From Lachnospiraceae bacterium (GTDB taxonomy: Bacteria; Bacillota; Clostridia; Lachnospirales; Lachnospiraceae), in NCBI GenBank assembly GCA_017437065.1, contig JAFSBX010000132.1, positions 17,514-81,513 of the forward strand: a stretch of 64,000 nucleotides of DNA, given 5' to 3'. The position numbers and the translations under genes were made by a program. Shown piece by piece: positions 1 to 8,086 of this stretch. Numbering within the stretch: the stretch's first letter is position 1; each line of letters starts with the position of its first letter. The notes under the pieces were generated by a model, which saw only the letters and a list, made by a program, of their open reading frames with translations, searched no databases and had not been told where the DNA came from.

Positions 1-1002
1 CGGATGCTCTGCCGTAGCAGAAGTAGTATAAGTTCGTGCCGACATCACTTCACGACAAAGTTCATTATCCATTGCTGCTTTCATAATCACTGCCATATCA
101 TAAACAGAACAATAATGCTCTTCATCATACAATCCTACACAATTCGTAACATGCGCTGTATCTGCTAAACCAAGCTCCTCCAGTTTTTCATTCATCAGCT
201 TTACAAATTCTTCATGCGATCCCGCTACATAAGTGGCAAGTCCCACTGCCGCATCTGCTCCCGACGGCAAAATGGTTCCGTAAAACAAATCTCTGACAGT
301 CACTGTTTCATCTTTAGAAAATCCTACATTACTGCAATCATTCACATAACTGTAATCAGTAATATCCAAAGTAATGGTAAAGGTATCATCCAAATCCGTC
401 ACATGCTCTGCCGCAACAAGAACTGTCAGTACTTTTGTCATGGAAGCCGGACTAATTATTTCTGTTTCCGCCTTCCGGGCTAAAATGCTGTCTGTACTTA
501 AATCAATCAATACCGCATTACTGCTTACTATGTCATCTCCAAGCTGTACCGTATCCTCCGTTACCTCTGCAGAATATGGACTTACTGCCCCGTTCGTACT
601 TGCCTGTGCTGCAGAATCTTTTTCTGCATCTTCTTCTGCATTTTCTGCTCTTTTTCTGTTAACAGACGACACACCCTCTACCATAACATATTCCATTCCA
701 TTGCCTGCGGTCTCATCACTTGTTTCGGACTCCAAAACCGTGGACGCTTCCTGCCTCGCTTCACTTTCCACTTGTGTTTCTACTTCCACTCTGTCCTTGG
801 AATCCGCATGTGAAAAACTTCCTATCGTCAGAAATATTGCCAGTACACATATTCCTCCCAATGCAAAAGGGGCTGTCTTTTTTATCATTATCCTTCTCTT
901 TTGCTGTTGCTCCTTAAGACGTTTCATCTCCGCTACACGTGCCGCACGCCTAGCTCTACGTTCTTCTTCTTCATTTTCAGACATTAAATTTATATCCGCC
1001 AC
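1..1002 (-). CDS. D-alanyl-D-alanine carboxypeptidase, S11 family (3' end cut by window)
   Basis: Trims the terminal D-Ala from peptidoglycan stem peptides outside the membrane. Read on the minus strand, the protein has a charged, Arg-rich cytoplasmic start, one membrane segment, an acidic Glu/Ser-rich linker and then an S11 domain with the SxxK motif in ISPASMTKVL. The second motif reads PSGADAA, so the usual SxN asparagine is alanine here; I recall this variant in related clostridia but cannot verify it. The KTG motif lies beyond the left edge. The GTG at 1002 has a good AAGGA seven bases upstream; the ATG at 984 has no clear ribosome site, so GTG is preferred. Family is sure, the start less so. 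Confidence 0.88.
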   Translation of the reverse strand, partial: MADINLMSENEEEERRARRAARVAEMKRLKEQQQKRRIMIKKTAPFALGGICVLAIFLTIGSFSHADSKDRVEVETQVESEARQEASTVLESETSDETAGNGMEYVMVEGVSSVNRKRAENAEEDAEKDSAAQASTNGAVSPYSAEVTEDTVQLGDDIVSSNAVLIDLSTDSILARKAETEIISPASMTKVLTVLVAAEHVTDLDDTFTITLDITDYSYVNDCSNVGFSKDETVTVRDLFYGTILPSGADAAVGLATYVAGSHEEFVKLMNEKLEELGLADTAHVTNCVGLYDEEHYCSVYDMAVIMKAAMDNELCREVMSARTYTTSATAEHP

Positions 1003-1037
1003 ACCCAAATCCTTGCCTTTCTCATAACCTAATATCT

Positions 1038-1065
1038 ATTGTACCATAATCGCTCTTTTTGCAAA
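1038..1065 (-). promoter_or_regulatory. Putative promoter for the carboxypeptidase gene
   Basis: On the minus strand a TACAAT -10 (1038-1043) follows a weak TTTGCA -35 (1060-1065) with a 16-base spacer, about 35 bases before the GTG start at 1002. Only the -10 is convincing. Confidence 0.4.
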
Positions 1066-1219
1066 CAATTATTTTTTAAATATAATCCTTATTTTTTTCT
1101 TAAATTTTACATTTTTCATACATTTTTTGACAATAATTCTTTTATGTACAAACCTTTTTTATTTTGATATACTTTACATATGTTTTCTTGAAAAAAAATA
1201 AAATAAAGAGGGCAATCAT

Positions 1220-2155
1220 ATGAGTAGAAAAAAAGTAGTTGTTTCTTTAGGTCATGAAGCACTCGGTCACACAACTTCCGAGCAAAAAGATGCCGTAGGA
1301 ATCACCGCCAAAGCATTGGCAGACTTAATCGAAGAAGACTGGCAGTTGACCATCACCCATGGTAACGGTCCACAGGTCAGCATGATACATAAGGCAATGA
1401 CAGAGCTCAGACGAATTTATATTGATTATACTCCCGCACCTATGTGTGTGTGTAGCGCTATGAGCCAGGGCTATGTAGGCTTTGACATTCAGAATGCTCT
1501 TCGCTCGGAATTACTCAGCCGTGGTATTTCCAAATCAGTGAGTACCATTCTGACACAAGTAACCGTAGACCCTTATGATGTTGCATTTTACGAACCGAAA
1601 AAAGTTATCGGCAGATATATGTCCAAAGAAGATGCCGAAATCGAAATAAAAAAAGGAAACTATGTAGTCGAAGAACCGGGAAAAGGCTTTCTCCGTGTAG
1701 TTGCCACTCCTCAACCGATTGATATTGTAGAAATTGATGCCATCAAAGCATTAACCGATGCCGATCAGGTTGTTATTGCCTGCGGTGGTGGAGGTATTCC
1801 GGTAATTGAACAGCACCACTCCTTAAAAGGTGCTTCCGCTGTTATCGAAAAAGACAGTGTAGCCGGCAAACTGGCTTCTGATTTAAAATCTGACCAGCTT
1901 ATTATTTTAACAGGCGTAGAACAGGTTTACTTAAACTACGGTAAGGAAAACCAGGAAGCCATTTCTTCCATGACTGTCTCCGAAGCCGAAGCGTATATTA
2001 CAGAAGGTCACTTTGAAGAAGGTACCATGCTTCCCAAAATCGAAGCAGCAATTACTTACTTGAAAAAGGTTCCGAATGGCAGCGTACTAATTACTTCCAT
2101 AAACAGTGTAAAAGATGCCATAAAAGGAAAGAATGGTACTTTTATAACCGCATGA
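1220..2155 (+). CDS. arcC: Carbamate kinase
   Basis: Interconverts carbamoyl phosphate plus ADP with carbamate plus ATP; usually the last, ATP-yielding step of arginine deiminase or agmatine/ureide catabolism. The 311-residue length fits the family. The HGNGPQV motif near residue 49 and the CGGGGIPVI stretch near 189 are the amino-acid kinase signatures. The N-terminal loop reads LGHEALG rather than the common LGGNAL, a variant whose effect I cannot judge. GAGGG lies eight bases before the ATG. It stands alone: no arginine deiminase or transcarbamylase is adjacent, so the source of carbamoyl phosphate is not shown. It ends just before a strong bidirectional terminator. Confidence 0.9.
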   Translation: MSRKKVVVSLGHEALGHTTSEQKDAVGITAKALADLIEEDWQLTITHGNGPQVSMIHKAMTELRRIYIDYTPAPMCVCSAMSQGYVGFDIQNALRSELLSRGISKSVSTILTQVTVDPYDVAFYEPKKVIGRYMSKEDAEIEIKKGNYVVEEPGKGFLRVVATPQPIDIVEIDAIKALTDADQVVIACGGGGIPVIEQHHSLKGASAVIEKDSVAGKLASDLKSDQLIILTGVEQVYLNYGKENQEAISSMTVSEAEAYITEGHFEEGTMLPKIEAAITYLKKVPNGSVLITSINSVKDAIKGKNGTFITA

Positions 2156-2164
2156 TATTAAAAA

Positions 2165-2217
2165 GCCGTCTCATTACTGTTCCAAAAACAGAAGAACAGT
2201 AGTAAGACGGCTTTTTT
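2165..2217. terminator. Bidirectional intrinsic terminator between arcC and lspA
   Basis: An 18-base inverted repeat (2165-2182 with 2194-2211) is flanked by AAAA on the left and TTTTTT on the right, so it can end both arcC on plus and the lspA operon on minus. Confidence 0.92.
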
Positions 2218-2668
2218 AATGCCAGATTACTATAATCATTGCACCAATCATAATACAAAAATCCGCAATATTAAATATAACTGTGGATAACTTTCGAAAC
2301 GGTCCCTTAGGGATGTGGATACTAAAATAATCTACCACGTATTTTCTTCGCAATCTGTCATAGGTATTGCTGTAGGCACCGCCCAATAAAAGTGCCAGCC
2401 CCGTCTTTAACAACGGCTTTCCCTTATTTCCCAGAGTCATGACAAAAAGAACGGTCAGTATCGCAGAAAGTACTATGGAAACTACCGCCACCGCAGGTCT
2501 GTTTTTTTCCATGAAGTTCAAAAATGCACCTTTATTATGGTATTTTCTTATCCATAAAAATCCGCCACACTTTTTTTCTATTTTTTCTTCGGTCTTTTTC
2601 TCTTCAATATATCCTTTTATCAGATATTCCAAAACAAAAATCCCTACTGCAATTCCTATGTATATCAT
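2216..2668 (-). CDS. lspA: Signal peptidase II-like protein (LspA family)
   Basis: Membrane aspartyl protease that cleaves prolipoprotein signal peptides after lipid modification. The 150 residues show four hydrophobic segments (near 1-15, 60-80, 85-97 and 132-150) and both family blocks: GGAYSNTYDR with one catalytic Asp and FNIADFCI with the other. An N-terminal Glu/Lys-rich loop after the first segment is longer than in textbook LspA. It starts 13 bases after the S8 protease stop codon, so the two are probably cotranscribed. Whether this is the organism's only LspA cannot be told from the window. Confidence 0.87.
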   Translation of the reverse strand: MIYIGIAVGIFVLEYLIKGYIEEKKTEEKIEKKCGGFLWIRKYHNKGAFLNFMEKNRPAVAVVSIVLSAILTVLFVMTLGNKGKPLLKTGLALLLGGAYSNTYDRLRRKYVVDYFSIHIPKGPFRKLSTVIFNIADFCIMIGAMIIVIWH

Positions 2669-2681
2669 CTTTTTTCCTCAC

Positions 2682-4409
2682 TCAATCTATTCCCGCAAGC
2701 TGTTCAAAAGTGCCGTTGATATTCATTCTGCCATACCCCCATTCTCTGTTTGGATATGTCAGATAGTCTTCTCGTTCGGCGCCACGTATAAAATAATTTT
2801 TTACCTGTTTTCCTTCTGCCAGACGATCATTTTCTCTTACCACAGCCCACTCCATAAACTGTGCCACTGCTCCCGCCGTCAACGCTGCTCCCATACTTGA
2901 ACCTGTTCGGGTTCCCCGAATGGTGGGAATCAGAACTCCCGGTGCCGCTACATCCGGCTTTATGGTATTATCTCTGGAATAACCTCTTCCGGAGTTTACA
3001 TAAAAACTGTTGTTACTACTATCATAAGTGGATGTAGTCAATACATTTTTAGTCAGCGATGGCTCCGTCAATGTTGTATACGGCGAAGAATTTAAAAAAT
3101 AAGTATCACTTGTCAGAAAATCTGTAATCGGCAACCACATATGAAATACAGCATTATGAGGTCTTCCATCAACCGATACCCTGATGTTCCACACTCCCGG
3201 TGTAGGTGCATCAAATCGGAAAGTAATCAATTCATCCCCCGACCCCTGCTCCACTATTACACTGTCAATGGTAATTCGTGTTCTCTCATACACAAAGGAA
3301 TACGTAAGACTCTGTCCCAACCCAAGCCGAAACTCCGGTATCACTTCTCCACCCGGAGAACGTATGCTTGCACTAAAAATATTAGGAGTATTTCCCCACA
3401 TTTCAAGTATGAATCCCTTTTCACCTTCACCTACCCGAATTTCCACATTTTCATAAGGTTCTTCTTCTACATAAGTGTTTTGGGACAAAAGCTGACTGAA
3501 ATGGTGTGCCGCATTCCCTTCATTTCCTCCACATACTACTACTGCCTGCCCACGTCTTGCCGAAGTCTGGTTTAAATAAGTATCCAATGCAGAATTACCT
3601 GCATGGTCTCCCATATTTGTACCAATTCCAAGGCACATGACTACCGGACGCTCAATAGGAATATTAAAGGACTGGGCATACTTTATTCCAAACATAATAT
3701 CATTTTCCTGAAAGGCAACTGCTCCATCGCGAATCAGATAATAATCCCGCAAATACTGTTTGGCTTCCTTTAGCTTTATAACTACGATATCACATTCCGG
3801 TGCTGCTCCCAAAAACTCTAACCCATTTCCCAGACTGCTTCCTGCTGCCACACTTGCCATTGCTGTTCCATGTCCATTCTGATCTTTGGTAGGAAGTGGC
3901 TCTGTTTCTCCTCTAAGGGCTCTATTGATATCTTCTCTTGTAAATTCAAGCCCATAGGGAATGTCTTCCGGTGTACTATACCCGGGATAATCACTACTGT
4001 TTAATGTCTGATCCCAAATTGCTAAAATTCGGGTAGAACCGTCCGGATTCCTAAAAACCGGCTCTGTATAATCAATTCCCGTATCAATAATCGCCACAAC
4101 TGTTCCTCTGCCGGTTAAACTCAATGGCGGTCTCTGCACTCTGAGAATTCCGGTATCCGACAGGTTCCGGCTGTTAAAAGGCTCCTGCATCAGCCCATAG
4201 AGCTTCGGAACATACTGATATACATACCGTGAAATACTGATTGGTGCTACTGCTGCTCTCTCTATATACAAAACACGATATTGCTCATCCACCGGTACTT
4301 TACATGCATCCACATCTTCTATTTCCATATAAGCATCAGATATATCATAATCTATAATCAGGTCCAGATAATCATTGGACTGAATCCGTTCTTCACAAGA
4401 TAGCGGCAC
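2682..4409 (-). CDS. Subtilisin-like serine protease, S8 family
   Basis: A 575-residue protease with a complete triad: Asp109 in AIIDTGID, His180 in NGHGTAMA, Ser505 in GTRTGSSMGAA; the oxyanion Asn is N296 in GGNEGN. Between His and Ser lies an insert of about 170 residues rich in beta strands, a layout like the Csp-type clostridial S8 proteases. There is no signal peptide, so it is either cytoplasmic or acts in the spore or mother cell; that is inference. The GTG start has GGAGAG five bases upstream. It heads a two-gene unit with the LspA-like gene downstream. The natural substrate is unknown. Confidence 0.88.
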   Translation of the reverse strand: MPLSCEERIQSNDYLDLIIDYDISDAYMEIEDVDACKVPVDEQYRVLYIERAAVAPISISRYVYQYVPKLYGLMQEPFNSRNLSDTGILRVQRPPLSLTGRGTVVAIIDTGIDYTEPVFRNPDGSTRILAIWDQTLNSSDYPGYSTPEDIPYGLEFTREDINRALRGETEPLPTKDQNGHGTAMASVAAGSSLGNGLEFLGAAPECDIVVIKLKEAKQYLRDYYLIRDGAVAFQENDIMFGIKYAQSFNIPIERPVVMCLGIGTNMGDHAGNSALDTYLNQTSARRGQAVVVCGGNEGNAAHHFSQLLSQNTYVEEEPYENVEIRVGEGEKGFILEMWGNTPNIFSASIRSPGGEVIPEFRLGLGQSLTYSFVYERTRITIDSVIVEQGSGDELITFRFDAPTPGVWNIRVSVDGRPHNAVFHMWLPITDFLTSDTYFLNSSPYTTLTEPSLTKNVLTTSTYDSSNNSFYVNSGRGYSRDNTIKPDVAAPGVLIPTIRGTRTGSSMGAALTAGAVAQFMEWAVVRENDRLAEGKQVKNYFIRGAEREDYLTYPNREWGYGRMNINGTFEQLAGID

Positions 4410-4467
4410 AGTATCTCTCCAAAATTTCTTTGTATTATACTATGCCGCTCAATATTTTTGTTTCCTT

Positions 4468-6012
4468 TTATTCCGCCTCAGCCTGTGTATAAGTATCCAA
4501 AGAAGCCAGACTGTTATTTCTGATATCAATTATCGGACCGCCTGTCCCCTCAATATATTCTCTTGTAATTGTCACCCTTCCGATATTATCATCCTTCGGA
4601 ATTTCGTACATAATATCCAACATAAATTCTTCAATAATTGCACGAAGTGCTCTGGCACCGGTATCTTTTTTCATCGCTTTTTCTGCAATTGCTTCCAGTG
4701 CTCCATCGTCAAATTCAAGCTTCACCTCATCAAGCTCCAATAACTTCTGATATTGTTTTAAAATCGCATTTTTGGGCTCTCTTAAAATCTTCACCATCAT
4801 TTCTTTGGACAGTCCCTCTAATGTATAAACAATCGGAAGACGTCCTATAAACTCAGGAATCATACCAAATTTCTTAATATCCTCTATCGTAACCTTGCTG
4901 AGAATATTTTTCTCTTTATCAAATTTATCTTTTAAATCCGCACTAAATCCAATGGAAGTCTGCTTGCTCAAACGTTGCTTAATAATCTCTTCCAAGTCCG
5001 GGAATGCACCACCACAAATAAACAGAATATTTTTTGTATTAATGGTTGTCAGAGGCACCATGGCATTCTTGCTGTTAGCTCCCACCGGAACTTCTACCTC
5101 TGCACCCTCTAACAATTTCAACATTCCCTGCTGAACGGATTCTCCACTTACATCTCTGGAAGTTGTATTCTTTTTCTTTGCAATCTTATCAATTTCATCG
5201 ATAAAAATAATTCCCTGTTCTGCGCGTTCCACATCATTATCTGCCGCTGCCAGAAGCTTTGATACAACGCTCTCGATATCATCGCCAATATATCCCGCCT
5301 CTGTCAGTGTGGTAGCATCCGTAATGGCAAGAGGCACGTCCAAAAGTCTTGCCAATGTTTTTACCAGATATGTTTTACCGCATCCTGTGGGACCAATCAT
5401 CAGCATATTGGATTTTTCAATTTCAATTTCATCCATAGTTCCGGTGGCAACACGTTTATAGTGATTGTAAACAGCCACAGAAATCACTTTCTTTGCATGC
5501 TCCTGACCTACAATATATTCATCCAGCTGTGCTTTGATTTTGTGCGGTGCAGGAATATTTTTAATGTCTAATACCGGCTTACTGTTGCCTTTTTTCTTTT
5601 TCTTTAGGCGTTGTCTGTTCGGTACCATTCCGTCCCCCTGCAAATCAGAAAGATTTACAAAGCTGATATTTGGAAATCCACCCATATAAGGTCTTTGCTT
5701 TTTCGGTTTATTTTCCTCTTCTTCGTCCTCTGACTGTTCATTATTTTCTGTTCTCTCCGGCATCTGTGTTTTACCACTGCCATTCATACCGGTCATACGC
5801 ATCCATTGCTCTGCCATTGCAGGATCATTCAACATCCCGTTTGTATCCAACTGACTTACCGTTTCCATAGTTTTGTGCATACAATCATTACACACACATA
5901 TATTTTGTGGAAGATGAAACATTTTTCCGGCCTTACTTTCCGGTCTTCTGCATATAAAACAGACATCTTCGTATTCATTCTCTTCAAATTCGTTCTTTTC
6001 TATATCTGACAT
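4468..6012 (-). CDS. clpX: ATP-dependent unfoldase ClpX, long form
   Basis: AAA+ unfoldase that feeds substrates to ClpP. Seen: N-terminal zinc-binding Cys pairs (C18/C21 and C41/C44), Walker A GPTGCGKT at 207-214, Walker B IIFIDEID, an IGF loop (TSIGFSAD) for docking ClpP, and sensor motifs. At 514 residues it is about 90 longer than typical ClpX; the excess is an acidic then Lys-rich linker (roughly 55-150) between the zinc domain and the AAA core. The ATG at 6012 is chosen because GAGGAGA precedes it by four bases; the ATG twelve bases upstream lacks proper spacing. No clpP is next to it, so a second clpX elsewhere is possible. Confidence 0.9.
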   Translation of the reverse strand: MSDIEKNEFEENEYEDVCFICRRPESKAGKMFHLPQNICVCNDCMHKTMETVSQLDTNGMLNDPAMAEQWMRMTGMNGSGKTQMPERTENNEQSEDEEEENKPKKQRPYMGGFPNISFVNLSDLQGDGMVPNRQRLKKKKKGNSKPVLDIKNIPAPHKIKAQLDEYIVGQEHAKKVISVAVYNHYKRVATGTMDEIEIEKSNMLMIGPTGCGKTYLVKTLARLLDVPLAITDATTLTEAGYIGDDIESVVSKLLAAADNDVERAEQGIIFIDEIDKIAKKKNTTSRDVSGESVQQGMLKLLEGAEVEVPVGANSKNAMVPLTTINTKNILFICGGAFPDLEEIIKQRLSKQTSIGFSADLKDKFDKEKNILSKVTIEDIKKFGMIPEFIGRLPIVYTLEGLSKEMMVKILREPKNAILKQYQKLLELDEVKLEFDDGALEAIAEKAMKKDTGARALRAIIEEFMLDIMYEIPKDDNIGRVTITREYIEGTGGPIIDIRNNSLASLDTYTQAEAE

Positions 6013-6061
6013 AATTCTCCTCATTTCCCTTTCAACATTCCGACATGTAGTCTCTGTTCAC

Positions 6062-6091
6062 ATTATACGGCAAAGTGGCGTAAGTGTACAA
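6062..6091 (-). promoter_or_regulatory. Promoter of clpX
   Basis: On the minus strand a perfect TATAAT (6062-6067) follows TTGTAC (6086-6091) with an 18-base spacer, about 50 bases ahead of the chosen clpX start. Confidence 0.7.
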
Positions 6092-6128
6092 GTTAAGTTT
6101 TCTAAACTATTTAAAAACAATTTCTAAA

Positions 6129-6167
6129 AGGACATTTACTTTCCTGTATTTCCAAAGTAAATGTCCT
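6129..6167 (-). terminator. Terminator downstream of htrA
   Basis: A 14-base perfect inverted repeat (6129-6142 with 6154-6167) followed on the minus strand by TTTTAGAAATTGTTTTT. It lies 27 bases past the htrA stop and separates htrA from the clpX promoter. Confidence 0.8.
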
Positions 6168-6193
6168 CCGTTATTCTTACAATATGTTATGCT

Positions 6194-7849
6194 TTATTCT
6201 ATTCTTTCACTTAATACAACAGAAACTGTTTTCTCTTCATAACCATCTATATTGCTCTGCATAATCGTTACTTCCACGGTATCTCCTACCGCATAGTACT
6301 GCAAACTTTCTTTCAGCTCATCCATACTGGAGATACTGATACCATCTAATTTAATAATAATGCTTCCTTTCGTAATTCCGGCCTGCTCTGCTCCGGTTCC
6401 TCTGTATACCTGCGTTACATAAACCCCTTCCGGCATACCATAAACAGAAGCTACATCCTTAGTAACTGTCACACCGGTAATTCCCAGATACCCCATATTG
6501 GCTTCATCAACTTTTGTTTTAGTCTCTCTGCTCATCAAGTCTTCAATAATCGGCTTTGCAGAAGAAATCGGAATGGCATAACCCATGCCTTCTATCGCAC
6601 TTCCACCAATTTTATTAGAATTAATACCGATAACTTCTCCATTGATGTTTAATAATGCACCGCCTGAATTTCCCGGATTGATTGCTGCATTCGTCTGAAT
6701 AAAAGTTCCACTGCTTGAATCTGACACCGCAATTTCTCTGTCAAGAGCACTGATAACACCTGTGGTAACAGACTGACCATATCCCAATGCATTACCGATA
6801 GCAATTGCCGGCTCGCCAAGCTTTAATTTATCTGAATCTCCTAACTGTGCTACTGCAATGTTATTCAGAGTCTCTTCTTCCAAATCTTCTAATGGAATGG
6901 CGATTACAGCCAAATCCATCCCTGCATCCGTTCCTTTTACCTGTGCCGTGGCAACCGAATCATCCACAAAGGATACAGCCAGTTTATCTGCACCCTGTAT
7001 TACATGATAATTGGTTACAATTAGAAGTTCCTCTTCACTCTGCCCTACGATAATACCGGAACCACTGGCACTCTCTTCCTGACTGTAATTCTGTCCAAAA
7101 TAAGAAATGCTTTCTGTATAAGTATTTACTATGGAAACCATGGAAGGCATGACTCTGTCTACCATTTCACTGACGTCAGAAACTACGGTATTCGTAGTTC
7201 CGGAAGTCGTAGTTACCGTCTTTACCTCGTCTGCCATACTTTCAACTTCTGCCTTCTGCTCAGCTTCTGTTGGGTTCATTGCTATGGCAGTCTGCGTTGT
7301 ATCATTATTGTTTCCAGTCAGCATATCTACTGTATAAAAGCTTAAACCGGCACATACACCAAAACAGATTCCAAGTCCCGCACTAATAAAAACCTTCTTA
7401 AATCCACCCTTTTTCTTCTTTTTACTTCGAGTCTGTGCCGGTGGCTGTTGAAAACTCTGCCCACCCCCTGCTGTTCCTCCGTAATTTTGCGTATTATCGG
7501 AAGCAGAAGTAAAATTATTGGGGTAGCGACTGCTGTAGTTGTATGTTCTGTTGTGACTCTGTGTTCCGTTAGACATGTTGCTCTGTAACCCGGTCCGTGC
7601 GTTGTTATACATATTCCCTACCGGCTGATTGGGCATATTATTCTGAGCATTCGCTGAACTATAATGTCCGCCCTGATATACCTGATTATTCACAGACGCC
7701 TGATTATTTAAAGATGTCTGATTATTAGAATTCATCTGACTATTCAAACTTATATGGTTATTCATATTGTTATCATTATTTATATTATTTTGATTATTTG
7801 AAATATTAGAATTATTCGAATTATTTCCATTCATAAAATCATCATACAT
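6194..7849 (-). CDS. htrA: HtrA/DegP-type serine protease with PDZ domain
   Basis: Membrane-anchored quality-control protease (S1C). The 551 residues comprise a very Asn-rich cytoplasmic tail (about 1-145), a Lys-rich patch, one membrane segment (about 152-176), a trypsin-like domain with H282 (TNYHVIQG), D312 (GMDLAVIA) and S395 (NPGNSGGALL), and a C-terminal PDZ domain (about 455-545). The 145-residue Asn/Gln-rich tail is much longer than in most HtrA. The start at 7849 is preferred because AGAGG lies eight bases before it; an in-frame start 42 bases upstream has none. It is followed by its own terminator. Confidence 0.92.
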   Translation of the reverse strand: MYDDFMNGNNSNNSNISNNQNNINNDNNMNNHISLNSQMNSNNQTSLNNQASVNNQVYQGGHYSSANAQNNMPNQPVGNMYNNARTGLQSNMSNGTQSHNRTYNYSSRYPNNFTSASDNTQNYGGTAGGGQSFQQPPAQTRSKKKKKGGFKKVFISAGLGICFGVCAGLSFYTVDMLTGNNNDTTQTAIAMNPTEAEQKAEVESMADEVKTVTTTSGTTNTVVSDVSEMVDRVMPSMVSIVNTYTESISYFGQNYSQEESASGSGIIVGQSEEELLIVTNYHVIQGADKLAVSFVDDSVATAQVKGTDAGMDLAVIAIPLEDLEEETLNNIAVAQLGDSDKLKLGEPAIAIGNALGYGQSVTTGVISALDREIAVSDSSSGTFIQTNAAINPGNSGGALLNINGEVIGINSNKIGGSAIEGMGYAIPISSAKPIIEDLMSRETKTKVDEANMGYLGITGVTVTKDVASVYGMPEGVYVTQVYRGTGAEQAGITKGSIIIKLDGISISSMDELKESLQYYAVGDTVEVTIMQSNIDGYEEKTVSVVLSERIE

Positions 7850-7989
7850 ACTTTTACCTCTTTTCCATACTAAGCATTCTTTTGAAAGCAATGTATCAGT
7901 ATCCGTTATTTTCCTTTGTTTATGAGCTTAGTATAGCCGTCATTTGTGTTCTTTCTGTGATAAAATAGTGAAACATTGTTCAAAAACGT

Positions 7990-8064
7990 AAACCGCGTAA
8001 ACCTACTTACCTCTTTCTGCTACTTTTCTAACAGTAACATGAAGCAAGTTAGTTTACGCGGTTT
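7990..8064. terminator. Long-loop inverted repeat after glmS, possible terminator
   Basis: Thirteen bases (7990-8002) pair perfectly with 8052-8064 around a 49-base loop. It lies 22 bases past the glmS stop. On the minus strand the stem is followed by a short T run after ACG; the long loop makes it an unusual terminator. Confidence 0.5.
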
Positions 8065-8086
8065 TAAATATCAACATTAACTTATT

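Noticed and set aside
374-1027. Plus-strand ORF of 217 codons at the left edge
   Set aside because: It is antisense to the carboxypeptidase, whose S11 motifs are clear on the minus strand; the plus frame has Ser-rich, shadow-like composition.
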